Positions 6,475-13,843 of a DNA stretch of 21,125 nucleotides are shown piece by piece. Positions within the stretch are counted from its first letter, which is position 1; every line of letters starts with the position of its first letter. The stretch is from the IMG/VR virus record IMGVR_UViG_3300034418_012342, positions 1-21,125 of that record, one strand, 5' to 3'. A program made the position numbers and the translations under genes. The notes beneath the pieces are model-generated. The model ran no database searches, was not told the DNA's origin, and saw only the letters and a list, made by a program, of their open reading frames with translations. The stretch comes from a virus.

Positions 6475-8236
6475 AGCCCTACTCCTTTATATAAGTACAT
6501 TATTTATTTGTTGTATGAATACAGAACTCTTAGACCGATGCACCCTCCAGGGATGGAATGCTCAGTGCGAGACTCAAATAGGCAGCATAAAATGTCTCCG
6601 TATTACTAAAGTCTCAAACCTGCTTGCGGATCCTGAATGCTGCAATGAGGATCATGAAGTTAGTGGAGAGATTTCCATGAAGCCAGGATCAGGATTTAAA
6701 ACATATGATTTTAAACTCAATCAGGCTATCTTTTCAGAGCAAAAAAAAGAAGATAAACATGGTGACTATTTTGAGCAACTAATAGAAGTACAACGACACG
6801 GCATAGATAAAGATGTGATACAAGAACTTTGCAGGCTCAACAATCAGCACACGGTTGCTGTTGTTGACTTGTATGCCGGCAGTACAAGGATAATTGGCAA
6901 CCTAAAAAATCCCCTTGTTACCAATATTGCAGCTAACTCCTCAGGCCGCGCTCAGTCAGACACCACTAGCGCGGACCTGGGCTTTTTTCGTAAGTCAAAA
7001 TGCCCTGCTTGCTTTGTTGCATCTGATACAATCATTCCTACATTAGCAGATAGCCAGCCATACAGCTTCATCAATGTAGTAAGACCCAATGCATGTCTAC
7101 CTGCATTAATTACTATTGCTCCTCTTTCCCGTCGTAGTAATGGAGACTTGGTGACTCCCATCACCCCAGCTGCAGATGTGCAGATTGTCTACACATTTGG
7201 AGATTTTAAAAATCCACTATACAGGGCTTCAATAGGTCCAGATGCAGATCCTACGGATATTTCCGACTGGACTTTTATATCTGGCACTGGGACTTCTGTA
7301 GAATTTGAGACCAACATTGTTGATGAGATGCAGGCCAGTGCAACTGGGGTCTCACTCTACTTCAATGCCAAGCTTCTGGAGTCAATACATGCAGGAAATT
7401 TTATTGAAGTACATGCAGAGGTTGTTGATCAGTCGGTCTATAGCAATATTGCTTCCTCAAAAATTAGGTTTTTTAGGTCTCTGTCATTATCTGGAACCTT
7501 TACTGGCCAAACAGTAACTCTTATTTATTACAGTCGAACTGATTGTAGCACAATGTTTCAGGCAGGCCCTATTAAAGATGCTATGATGATTAATGAGGGG
7601 GCTATGACACCTGTATCAATAAATGCCGGAATTTCTAATAACTATAAATTTCAGATGTACTCAGACCCTTCCAGTTTAGACAACTTGACCATAGGAACTC
7701 CATCCTTTACTGGTTTGGTAGGTATAGGTGGGAAATCCAATAGATTAAGGGTTTTGTCATTTAGTGCAGGTGGGGCTCATGATTTAGGAGCATTTAGCCT
7801 TCGATCATTTCCTAACCTCCAAACTTTCTCTGCACCTTCTGCACAGATCACAGACATTGACTACAAAGTCAATGACAATCTGCAGGATATTAATTTAGAT
7901 GACAATTCCCTGACTGGAAGCATTGATCTGACTATTCTTCCTAATTTGGGGCAAGTATATTTAAGTAATAATTCACTTACTTCTGTCACATTGGGCAGTA
8001 GTAAAGCTAATCTCAGTATTTTTGATGTACAGGGCAATAATCTGGATAGTGCAGCATTAGATGCATTGATTGTAGAGCTGTGGGAAATGAGAGACGATGT
8101 GACCGGCACTCCTACTATTGATCTTAGGACAAATACTGGTTCTATCTCTACTGATTCAATCGCTCGAATAAATGGAACCGGATCTTATAGTGGCGAAGGA
8201 CTTGTGGCAAATTATTCTTGGACAATAAACTATTAA
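6464..8236 (+). CDS. phage structural protein with C-terminal leucine-rich repeats
   Basis: 590 residues from this start. Met18 (6515, MNTELLDRCTLQGWNAQC) is the more likely true start, because the first 17 residues mimic a signal peptide, which a virion protein would not need. Residues about 20-170 have the layout of a domain common in Bacteroidota phage structural proteins (conserved Cys/Gly start, 'ISMKPGSGFKTYDFKLNQAIFSEQ', then 'HTVAVVDLYAGSTRIIGNLKNPL'). The middle is beta-rich. From about 427 to 545 there are leucine-rich repeats (LRVLSFSA, LQTFSAPSAQITDI, LQDINLDDNSLTG, LGQVYLSNNSLTSV, LSIFDVQGNNLD). Such repeats usually bind protein or glycan surfaces, so a virion-surface or host-recognition role is inferred. 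The end (GTGSYSGEGLVANYSWTINY) resembles a structural C-terminus. Confidence 0.6.
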   Translation: MQPKALLLYISTLFICCMNTELLDRCTLQGWNAQCETQIGSIKCLRITKVSNLLADPECCNEDHEVSGEISMKPGSGFKTYDFKLNQAIFSEQKKEDKHGDYFEQLIEVQRHGIDKDVIQELCRLNNQHTVAVVDLYAGSTRIIGNLKNPLVTNIAANSSGRAQSDTTSADLGFFRKSKCPACFVASDTIIPTLADSQPYSFINVVRPNACLPALITIAPLSRRSNGDLVTPITPAADVQIVYTFGDFKNPLYRASIGPDADPTDISDWTFISGTGTSVEFETNIVDEMQASATGVSLYFNAKLLESIHAGNFIEVHAEVVDQSVYSNIASSKIRFFRSLSLSGTFTGQTVTLIYYSRTDCSTMFQAGPIKDAMMINEGAMTPVSINAGISNNYKFQMYSDPSSLDNLTIGTPSFTGLVGIGGKSNRLRVLSFSAGGAHDLGAFSLRSFPNLQTFSAPSAQITDIDYKVNDNLQDINLDDNSLTGSIDLTILPNLGQVYLSNNSLTSVTLGSSKANLSIFDVQGNNLDSAALDALIVELWEMRDDVTGTPTIDLRTNTGSISTDSIARINGTGSYSGEGLVANYSWTINY

Positions 8237-8257
8237 ATAGATACTTAAGGTTGGTTA

Positions 8258-8295
8258 GGCAATTAGGCTGATTTTGAGTCTGGTTGCCATTTTTT
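8258..8295 (+). terminator. probable terminator before the protease gene
   Basis: GGCAA (8258-8262) pairs with TTGCC (8284-8288), and inside it AGGCT (8265-8269) pairs with AGTCT (8277-8281) with one wobble. A run of six T follows (8290-8295). It is a moderate structure with an internal loop, so the separation between the LRR gene and the capsid genes may be partial. Confidence 0.5.
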
Positions 8296-8339
8296 GTGTC
8301 CTACTATTTAGCATCTGATAGAGGCACCTTGCTTCTATT

Positions 8340-9266
8340 ATGGCAGATCGCATTATACTTTCCGATGAGTCGGTCAACTCATACGGATTTCGTGTGTTGA
8401 CAGCAGGCATAGACCTGAATGCATTTGATAAAAATCCAGTGATGCTTTATGATCACCGGAGCTATTCCTATTTGCCTATTGGTACATGGGGAAATCATCG
8501 CATTGAAGGTAGTCAGCTGACAGCCGAACCGATTTTCGATATGGAGGATGAAAAGGCTGCACAGATAGCCGGTAAATATGACCGCAAAGTCCTGAACGCT
8601 GCATCTATTGGAGTCCAGATTCTAGCAACGTCAGAAGATCCTGACGATATGCTTCCTGGACAGACTGGCCCCACCGTTACAAAATGCCTCTTGTATGAGG
8701 CCTCTATTGTTCCGATGCCTTCCAATAGCAACGCTGTCAGGCTCTACAATAGGAAAGGAGATGCAATTGATCTGAGCGATGCAAACGCTTTGCAACTCGC
8801 ATTAAATCCTAATAAAGAAAAAATGCAAACTCAACCCGAAGAAAAAAACGGTTTGCTATCACAGCTAAATGCAAAGCTGGATACGCTTCTCAGCAAGCTA
8901 TCCGGTAAGCCTACTGAAGATCAGCAAAACAATGAAGAAGACCCCGGCACCCAGGAGGAATCTCCAGAGGTATCACAGCTCAAAGCTCAGCTCTCAAACA
9001 GAGAATCAGAGATAGCTCAGCTGAAAACAGACCATCAAGCAGAAATTGACACATTGAAGGCAGAACAGGACAAGGAACTCAGCAAAGTGAAGGATGAGGT
9101 GACTGAGTTGAAAAATGAAGTCGCTAAACTCGCTGGCAAGCCCGCTGAGGATACTCCTACCCCTACCCCAAGCGAGGACAGCAGAAATACAGAAGTGACA
9201 GACCCTTTTGCCGACCTCAATGCCCGTGCTCTAACTAAATTTTCACATATCAAAACTGAAAAGTAA
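8340..9266 (+). CDS. HK97-type prohead protease fused to a scaffold domain
   Basis: 308 residues in two parts. Residues 1-135 are a prohead protease: 'LNAFDKNPVMLYDHRSY' carries the likely catalytic His39, 'KVLNAASIGVQ' the nucleophile Ser89, and 'LYEASIVPMPSNSNAVRLY' (118-136) the conserved E-x-S-x-V-x-x-P-x-N segment. Residues about 205-270 are a long coiled coil (SQLKAQLSNRESEIAQLKTDHQAEIDTL...), the scaffolding part, with an acidic Pro/Thr linker before the end. In this family the scaffold guides capsid assembly inside the prohead and the protease then degrades it. The gene is coupled to the capsid gene by a TAATG overlap, the usual HK97 order. Confidence 0.85.
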   Translation: MADRIILSDESVNSYGFRVLTAGIDLNAFDKNPVMLYDHRSYSYLPIGTWGNHRIEGSQLTAEPIFDMEDEKAAQIAGKYDRKVLNAASIGVQILATSEDPDDMLPGQTGPTVTKCLLYEASIVPMPSNSNAVRLYNRKGDAIDLSDANALQLALNPNKEKMQTQPEEKNGLLSQLNAKLDTLLSKLSGKPTEDQQNNEEDPGTQEESPEVSQLKAQLSNRESEIAQLKTDHQAEIDTLKAEQDKELSKVKDEVTELKNEVAKLAGKPAEDTPTPTPSEDSRNTEVTDPFADLNARALTKFSHIKTEK

Positions 9267-10192
9267 TGGCTCTCAATAAAGGCACAGTTGCCAACATCCA
9301 GGATTATTACCTGACTCACCGTGAGGGATTCTACACGAAATCCTTCTCTCGTCCAATGATGAGTAATTTCATCAATGTGACAGCTACAGATAAGCTGATG
9401 CTTCAAAGCGCCAGCTCTACCAGTGTTCTCCAGTCTCGTCAGGCAGGACACCACAAAAAAGGCTCTGTTACACTCAACGCACGTCAGCTTGACATGAGAG
9501 GCGTAAAGGCGGACCAGACCTTTGACACAGTCAAATTCAGCGAGGAAGCATATCACGCCTACCTTTTCGCTGGCAATCTCGACCCAAAAGATTTTCCTTT
9601 TCAGGCATTCGTGATCGAAATGATTATGAACCAGATGTATGAGGACTTTGCGCTAGAGGTGCTATGGAATGGCGTACATTTAGGGGCTATCTCCGGTGCT
9701 CCTAACAATCCTTCAGACACTGCTGACGGATACCGCGAATTACTTCGCCAGGATATTGTAGCAGGATCAGTGACCCCGTACCTGACAGGACAATTCACAA
9801 ACGCAAATGCGCTGGATGGTATCCGTCAATTCGTGAAAGATCAGTTGGATACAGCAAGCAAGAGAGCTCGCTTACATTACATCTACTGCTCACAGGACAC
9901 GGTTGACGCTTATCAGGAAAATTACGAGGACGCAATTGGTGCCTATCGCCATGCAGATGAAGCCTACAACCTCACCCGTGTACATGGAACAAATGCGATG
10001 CTGGTTCCGCAGGATGGTATTTCAGGAAGTGGCCTCTTCATGTGTCGCCCGGACAACCTCTTTGTAGGTTTTGACGGACCTCCGGTAATTAATCTCGACT
10101 ATGAGAGCCGTGAGCTGAAAGTAGAAGTCGATTGGAAGTATGGAATGCAGTACGCTTCAACAGCAGAGCTGTATGTCAATGAATGGATCTAA
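9266..10192 (+). CDS. major capsid protein, HK97-like
   Basis: 308 residues, translated from the protease stop (TAATG). The N-terminus has a basic, mobile region; 'FNWRD'-type motifs are absent but the order strand-helix-strand expected for an HK97 fold is consistent, with 'FSEEAYHAYLFAGNLDPKDFPFQAFVIEMIMNQMYEDFALEVLWNG' as the long helix region and 'ALDGIRQFVKDQL...RLHYIYCSQDTVDAYQENYED' then 'GLFMCRPDNLFVGFDGPPVINLDYESRELKVEVDWKYGMQYASTAELYVNEW' at the C-terminus, the usual ending of Bacteroidota capsid proteins. Position right after the protease-scaffold gene supports the call more than any single motif. There is no obvious long delta domain, in keeping with the fused scaffold upstream. 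Confidence 0.85.
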   Translation: MALNKGTVANIQDYYLTHREGFYTKSFSRPMMSNFINVTATDKLMLQSASSTSVLQSRQAGHHKKGSVTLNARQLDMRGVKADQTFDTVKFSEEAYHAYLFAGNLDPKDFPFQAFVIEMIMNQMYEDFALEVLWNGVHLGAISGAPNNPSDTADGYRELLRQDIVAGSVTPYLTGQFTNANALDGIRQFVKDQLDTASKRARLHYIYCSQDTVDAYQENYEDAIGAYRHADEAYNLTRVHGTNAMLVPQDGISGSGLFMCRPDNLFVGFDGPPVINLDYESRELKVEVDWKYGMQYASTAELYVNEWI

Positions 10193-10211
10193 ACCTTAAT
10201 CAAGAGAAAAA

Positions 10212-10538
10212 ATGCCAACAGCAATAACAATCAACGCACGAACTTTGAATTTGGTCGATGAGACCAATGTAAGCGTTAAACTGCGCGTAGGGGGCCAAGT
10301 GGTCACATATAGCGCTGCCGAAATCATCGCAAACGCCAATAGCGAACAAGCCAATATTCAGGCAGTCGTAGGCCTTGGCGCCGGGACTACTGAGTCTGTG
10401 AAAACAGCTTATGTCACTTCGGGAGGTATCGTTCAGGATACTGAAGGGAATGACTTCCCCACCACCTATCTCCTGGGTAAGGAGATTGACTATGAAGCTG
10501 ACCTGATGAACACCAATTTCTTCAAGGATGTGACTTGA
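10212..10538 (+). CDS. small probable head structural protein
   Basis: 108 residues, beta-rich and Ala/Thr/Gly-rich (MPTAITINARTLNLVDETNVSVKLRVGGQVVTYSAAEIIANANS...), starting 19 bases after the capsid gene with an AGAGAAAAA leader. Its location right after the major capsid gene and composition suggest a decoration or head-fibre component. No family recognised; the assignment rests on position. Confidence 0.55.
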   Translation: MPTAITINARTLNLVDETNVSVKLRVGGQVVTYSAAEIIANANSEQANIQAVVGLGAGTTESVKTAYVTSGGIVQDTEGNDFPTTYLLGKEIDYEADLMNTNFFKDVT

Positions 10539-10570
10539 TAACAGTTTTTTAACCTGAAAAAATAAAAAAA

Positions 10571-11146
10571 ATGGCAGCATACGCATGCACAACTCCGAAA
10601 AAGCTGGAATCATGGACTTTTGACCAGTGTAGTACAGCGGCACCGGGCATCTCACCCAATATCATCGTCACTTTTGCCGAGTGGTTAGACACATGGCCAT
10701 CACTTGACGATTATCCTACTACTGGGGATCCTAATACTATATCAACAGATATAACTTTGGACACCGTAACCTATGCAGATGCAGTATGGGCTCAGTGGTA
10801 CACATCACCTGAAAAAGCTGGCTTTGAGTCAGAACTCCAGGGAGACATTGGTTCTCTCAGCTGGAAATCTACTTTGACCGCTTTTGCACCTGGCAACAAT
10901 GCCATGATGAGCTACCTACTTGGACAGGTAACTAACAAAGAACTATTTGTGCTGTATCGTTACAATAGTGACAAATGGCGTATTTTGGGCAGTCCTGAAT
11001 TTCCATGCTACCTTCTATCAGGTGTAAAGGAAGTCACTGGGCTGACAGGTACTGATTCTGTAGGCTATGAACTCCAGATTGGTACTCCAAACCACAACAA
11101 TCCATTTGCCTACTATACCGGTACTATCCCAACTATCACCGCCTAA
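10571..11146 (+). CDS. probable virion protein, tail-tube-like
   Basis: 191 residues. It has several Trp/Tyr (SWTFDQC, WLDTWPSLDDY, WAQWYTSPEK), a segment 'ELQGDIGSLSWKSTLTAFAPGNNAMMSYLLGQVTNKELFVLYRYNSDKWRILGSPEFPCYL' and an end 'GYELQIGTPNHNNPFAYYTG'. The succession 'G....P..L.S.....TG....D..GYEL' with a terminal YYTG resembles phage tail-tube proteins of Bacteroidota phages, but a further head protein cannot be excluded. It follows the 108-aa gene by 32 bases with an A-rich leader. Confidence 0.5.
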   Translation: MAAYACTTPKKLESWTFDQCSTAAPGISPNIIVTFAEWLDTWPSLDDYPTTGDPNTISTDITLDTVTYADAVWAQWYTSPEKAGFESELQGDIGSLSWKSTLTAFAPGNNAMMSYLLGQVTNKELFVLYRYNSDKWRILGSPEFPCYLLSGVKEVTGLTGTDSVGYELQIGTPNHNNPFAYYTGTIPTITA

Positions 11147-11158
11147 TACTGAACAATC

Positions 11159-11383
11159 ATGAATATCAAATTGACATCATATGGACAGAAGGCGCTCAAT
11201 AGTGCCTTGCTAAATGGTCAAAAGCCAGTAATCAAAAAAGGAGCTTACAGTATCAACCTGAATAAGCTGGACCGCGCATCTGATGCTACCATCAAAGCAT
11301 TCATGGCGCCTGATAACTTCAACCCCTATTTTGAGGTTACAACGAAAGCTCCAGCAGCAGCCAAGACTTCAGCGAAGTCGTAA
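11159..11383 (+). CDS. small late protein, unknown
   Basis: 74 residues, basic, with a low-complexity Ala/Lys/Ser tail (APAAAKTSAKS) that may be disordered. Twelve bases after the tail-tube-like gene and directly before the terminator, so it is the last gene of the capsid operon. No family recognised. Tails of this type occur in small DNA- or capsid-associated proteins, but that is only suggestive. Confidence 0.5.
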   Translation: MNIKLTSYGQKALNSALLNGQKPVIKKGAYSINLNKLDRASDATIKAFMAPDNFNPYFEVTTKAPAAAKTSAKS

Positions 11384-11417
11384 AGCCGTAGCCCGCAAAT
11401 AGTAGTTAAACATTGAT

Positions 11418-11452
11418 ATAGCAGCCTCTTGGTAGGCTGCTATTATTTTTTT
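11418..11452 (+). terminator. strong terminator closing the late operon
   Basis: Perfect 10-bp stem ATAGCAGCCT (11418-11427) / AGGCTGCTAT (11434-11443), loop CTTGGT, followed by TTA and seven T (11446-11452). Confidence 0.9.
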
Positions 11453-11505
11453 AGATTTACCTACCACACCAGTAAATTTTCATTTTCTGGTCTGTCTTAT
11501 AAAAT

Positions 11506-11539
11506 ACCCTAAGTGTTTCCAGCACTTAGGGTTTTTTTT
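11506..11539. terminator. bidirectional terminator between late operon and integrase
   Basis: Perfect 10-bp stem ACCCTAAGTG (11506-11515) / CACTTAGGGT (11523-11532), then eight T on the plus strand (11532-11539). On the minus strand the stem is followed by ATTTTAT, so it can also end the convergent integrase transcript, whose stop is at 11545-11543. Confidence 0.85.
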
Positions 11540-11542
11540 CGG

Positions 11543-12799
11543 TTAGATATTGACCCAAGTATCATTCATTTCTTCATCCCTTCTCTTCGATGTCAGATGG
11601 ACATATGTCATCAGTGTATCTAGCTTTGTTAATCCCATCAGTTCCATCAGCACTTCTACACTCATACCTCTTTCAAGCGATACCGTTGCGAAAGTATGTC
11701 TTCCTACATGAGTGGTTAAGTGTTTGTAAATGCCCAGCACCTCTGCCATTTCTTTCAATCTTAGGTTATATTTAGCATTAGGAGGCGTATCTAATATGGT
11801 CCCTACCCTACCCTCAATCAATTCCTCCAATACAGGCGTGATAAGCATCCTAACTTCTACACCAGAAGTTTTTTCTGTCTTTTTAGGTACAAATACCAAA
11901 TACTTTTTATTACCGTCTTTTTCTATATCTCTATGTCTGATTGTTCTGGCGTCATCATATCTCATACCTGTGAGGCATTGCCACAAGAAGCATCGTAGGG
12001 TATTGTGAATGCGTGGCACAACATAGTCAAAGTATTGAGCTTTGTGGTGATCAGTCATTTTTTGGGTTTTTGTCAGTTGTATGCATGCCTCTTCGATAAC
12101 ATCTGGCGCCCTAAAAGCAGTAAGTAATTGAAAAAGCTCATCTTGTGTCAGAAACACAGGCCTGCTTTTGGATCGTGGCCATATCAGCCCATTAAAAGGA
12201 TCCTTAAACTTTTTCCCATCTCCCTCTGCCATTCTCAGGTATTTCCTGACGGTTTTGAATACTTTTTCTCTTGCTCTCAGTCCCTCATTTCCTTCTTGCT
12301 GCTGCTGCTTTGCATGCCAAGCATCAAAGCCTTCTATCCACTCTCTGCTGATATCGGCAAACATTATCCGGCCTCCGTATGTTTCCAATTTTGATACAGA
12401 ATTTAAGTGTATGACTTTGGTTGCCGGTGAAATGATATGCCGTTGATATTCATTATCAATTTTGGCTCTCATATAAGCTATAAAGTCCTGCCTGGTAGCA
12501 TTGCTCTTAAATTCTCTTTTGAATGAAGTTGGCGTGATGTTTCCCCCAGCTAGTCTGTATTCCTTAAGTATTTCAATTGCTTTTCCTATGTTGCTTTGCA
12601 GTTCAAGGTTTCGATCCCTGTAGTCAGGATGGCTCTTTTTAACTTGCTGTTTTGTATCATCCCAGTGAATAGGGTCTATTTCCATTTCAGGCAAAGTTAT
12701 CGCAACCTTTTGTCTTTTAATGTATAGCTGAAGAATAATGGGGCACTTTCCATTATTATGCTTTCTGTCTTTTCTTAGAATTAATTTTGGATTAGCCAT
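11543..12799 (-). CDS. tyrosine recombinase / phage integrase, Bacteroidota type
   Basis: 418 residues. Residues 1-100 form the arm-type DNA-binding domain usual in Bacteroidota integrases (PKLILRKDRKHNNGKCPIILQLYIKRQKVAITL, ...DPIHWDDTKQQVK). A SAM-like core-binding domain follows (102-205), then the catalytic domain. Visible catalytic residues: Arg280 (LTGMRYDDART), Lys307 or Lys310 in KKTEKTSG, His364 and Arg367 (THVGRHTF), and Tyr399 (MTYVHL). The fifth position, usually His or Trp in 'LGH', is Leu390 (LMGLTKLDT). It cuts and rejoins DNA at att sites, inserting the element. It is convergent with the late operon, preceded by the repeat-rich 12800-13006 stretch that may hold its binding sites. 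Confidence 0.9.
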   Translation of the reverse strand: MANPKLILRKDRKHNNGKCPIILQLYIKRQKVAITLPEMEIDPIHWDDTKQQVKKSHPDYRDRNLELQSNIGKAIEILKEYRLAGGNITPTSFKREFKSNATRQDFIAYMRAKIDNEYQRHIISPATKVIHLNSVSKLETYGGRIMFADISREWIEGFDAWHAKQQQQEGNEGLRAREKVFKTVRKYLRMAEGDGKKFKDPFNGLIWPRSKSRPVFLTQDELFQLLTAFRAPDVIEEACIQLTKTQKMTDHHKAQYFDYVVPRIHNTLRCFLWQCLTGMRYDDARTIRHRDIEKDGNKKYLVFVPKKTEKTSGVEVRMLITPVLEELIEGRVGTILDTPPNAKYNLRLKEMAEVLGIYKHLTTHVGRHTFATVSLERGMSVEVLMELMGLTKLDTLMTYVHLTSKRRDEEMNDTWVNI

Positions 12800-12803
12800 A
12801 ATA

Positions 12804-13001
12804 TTGGTGATGCAATTGTTCCTACAAGTCTCTTAAAATACTGATTTTAAGCTTTGCATAAGTATCTGAAAAACAAACGCTTCCCCTAAAGAGGAAGCGT
12901 TTACACGGTGTAAAGTGGGCCCACCCGGCCTTTTAAATATTGTCATATCCATCTGGTAATCAGGCAAATAAAACAAATCGACCTAATTTTGGTGATGCAA
13001 T
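12804..13001. repeat. 13-bp direct repeat TTGGTGATGCAAT, two copies
   Basis: Copies at 12804-12816 and 12989-13001, 185 bp apart. With flanks, 22 of 27 bases agree (TAAT before, CCTAC after). The first abuts the integrase start codon, the second overlaps the end of the HTH gene. Confidence 0.85.
12870..12902 (-). terminator. terminator of the HTH gene (minus strand)
   Basis: Perfect 10-bp stem AAACGCTTCC (12875-12884) / GGAAGCGTTT (12893-12902), loop of eight bases. On the minus strand the stem is followed by G and five T (12873-12869), so it ends transcription from the 13417 gene before the integrase, which therefore needs its own promoter. Confidence 0.75.
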
Positions 13002-13006
13002 CCCAC

Positions 13007-13417
13007 CTACTTCTTTTTGCCATTCCCCCCACCTAGCTGCTCTTTTAGCCTCTCATTTTCGTATGTAAGGCGCTGATTTTCAAGCCTTAATGCTCCTATT
13101 TCCTTTGTCAAATCAATGATTTTGTACAGGTCATTTTGGGAAGCATTTGAACTGTCAGGCTTGCCTTTTGATATGCTTTTTTTCGTGTTTACAAAATCCA
13201 ATTCCTCAATCTGTATGTGTACTTTATAGCCATATAAAGTGGCAACTTTTGACACTTCAGAAAATAGTAGCCGGTTTGACCTCGCTCTTTTTAAGAATGA
13301 AGGATAACTGATGCCTAGTGCCCTGGATGGCACTTTAGTGATATCAATTTTGTTGTTTTTTTTCATTTTATCGTAAAAGACTGAGGGTAAGGTGGATAGC
13401 TCGTATTCGTTACTCAT
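13007..13417 (-). CDS. HTH protein with C-terminal coiled coil, candidate lysogeny repressor
   Basis: 136 residues. Residues about 24-70 (DITKVPSRALGISYPSFLKRARSNRLLFSEVSKVATLYGYKVHIQ) have the XRE-like pattern: a 'GISYPSFLKR' recognition region and 'LLFSEVSKVATLYGYKVHI', the usual 'f...eLekiA..LG..l.i' ending. Residues 95-128 (LYKIIDLTKEIGALRLENQRLTYENERLKEQL) are a heptad coiled coil, expected to dimerise the protein. No peptidase domain follows, so SOS autocleavage like lambda CI is not expected. It is divergent from the early operon across a 135-base region with several TTTGATA sites, the layout of a phage switch. The name as repressor is inference from position and HTH. Confidence 0.7.
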   Translation of the reverse strand: MSNEYELSTLPSVFYDKMKKNNKIDITKVPSRALGISYPSFLKRARSNRLLFSEVSKVATLYGYKVHIQIEELDFVNTKKSISKGKPDSSNASQNDLYKIIDLTKEIGALRLENQRLTYENERLKEQLGGGNGKKK

Positions 13418-13531
13418 TTGATATTATTTAAATTGATTTTGATATTATCAAATTTGCATTTGATAACTACTATTTATACTATTGCAGTATGGTAGTCATA
13501 CAAATACGGTATCGACCTTCATAATATCAAA
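13417..13531. promoter_or_regulatory. operator cluster in the divergent switch region
   Basis: TTTGATATTATCAAA at 13438-13452 is a perfect 7+1+7 palindrome. Further TTTGATA elements lie at 13417-13423 and 13459-13465, and an inverted TATCAAA at 13525-13531. The central palindrome directly abuts the -33 box of the rightward promoter and the 13459 half-site lies in its spacer, a position where a bound dimer would block polymerase. A second small IR, GTATG-GTAGT-CATAC (13487-13501), lies just downstream of the -7 box. Confidence 0.7.
13453..13484 (+). promoter_or_regulatory. rightward early promoter (Bacteroidota type)
   Basis: TTTG at 13453-13456, 20 bases, then TACTATTG at 13477-13484, one base off TAnnTTTG. 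Spacing fits the Bacteroidota consensus. It would drive 13553 and the early genes. Confidence 0.55.
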
Positions 13532-13552
13532 AATTATATCTCAAAAATTGAC

Positions 13553-13768
13553 ATGTTGCCAATTATTACACCCCAAAAAATTGAGTTCTGGATGAGCAAG
13601 TTGACAGCTCATCAAAAACGGACTGTAAAAGGGCGAATGATGTCTGAATTAAGGTATGGATGGAGTACGCTTCATGAAAGATTGAAAGATGGATTTCCAG
13701 AAAAGGACCATTCCAAGCTCCGGAGCATATTCTCAGACTATCTTGTTATCACAAAAGACGCAGCCTAA
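13553..13768 (+). CDS. small early protein, first gene opposite the repressor
   Basis: 71 residues, basic, helical-looking (PQKIEFWMSKLTAHQKRTVKGRMMSELRYGWSTLHERLKDGFPEKDHSKLRSIFSDYLVI). The 'MMSELRYGWSTLHERLKDG' segment could be the start of an HTH, and the position opposite the repressor is that of cro-like genes. Not recognised as a named family. The ATG is the first after the switch region. Confidence 0.55.
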   Translation: MLPIITPQKIEFWMSKLTAHQKRTVKGRMMSELRYGWSTLHERLKDGFPEKDHSKLRSIFSDYLVITKDAA

Positions 13769-13785
13769 TTAAGAAATTTAAAAAT

Positions 13786-13822
13786 TCGTAAACCAAATGA
13801 CACATCGTAAACCAAATGACAC
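13786..13822. repeat. tandem 18-bp repeat with 19-bp period
   Basis: TCGTAAACCAAATGACAC at 13786-13803 and again at 13805-13822, identical, with one base between. Two helical turns minus two bases apart. Lies just downstream of the first early gene. Confidence 0.9.
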
Positions 13823-13843
13823 GGCCTTAGTGCCAATTCATTC

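Larger units (their letters stand above)
12800..13006. other. integrase upstream region: candidate integrase sites / attP
   Basis: 207 non-coding bases containing a 13-bp direct repeat at each end, an 8-bp inverted repeat CTTAAAATACTGATTTTAAG (12832-12851), a minus-strand terminator hairpin, the palindrome TTTACACGGTGTAAA (12900-12914) and the adjoining palindrome GTGGGCCCAC (12915-12924). This density of symmetric sites beside an integrase gene is what integrase- and excisionase-binding DNA looks like. The host-phage junction itself was not identified. Confidence 0.45.

Noticed and set aside
9035-9556. 173-codon frame on the minus strand
   Set aside because: Lies opposite the strongly supported protease-scaffold and capsid genes; shadow of their codon pattern.
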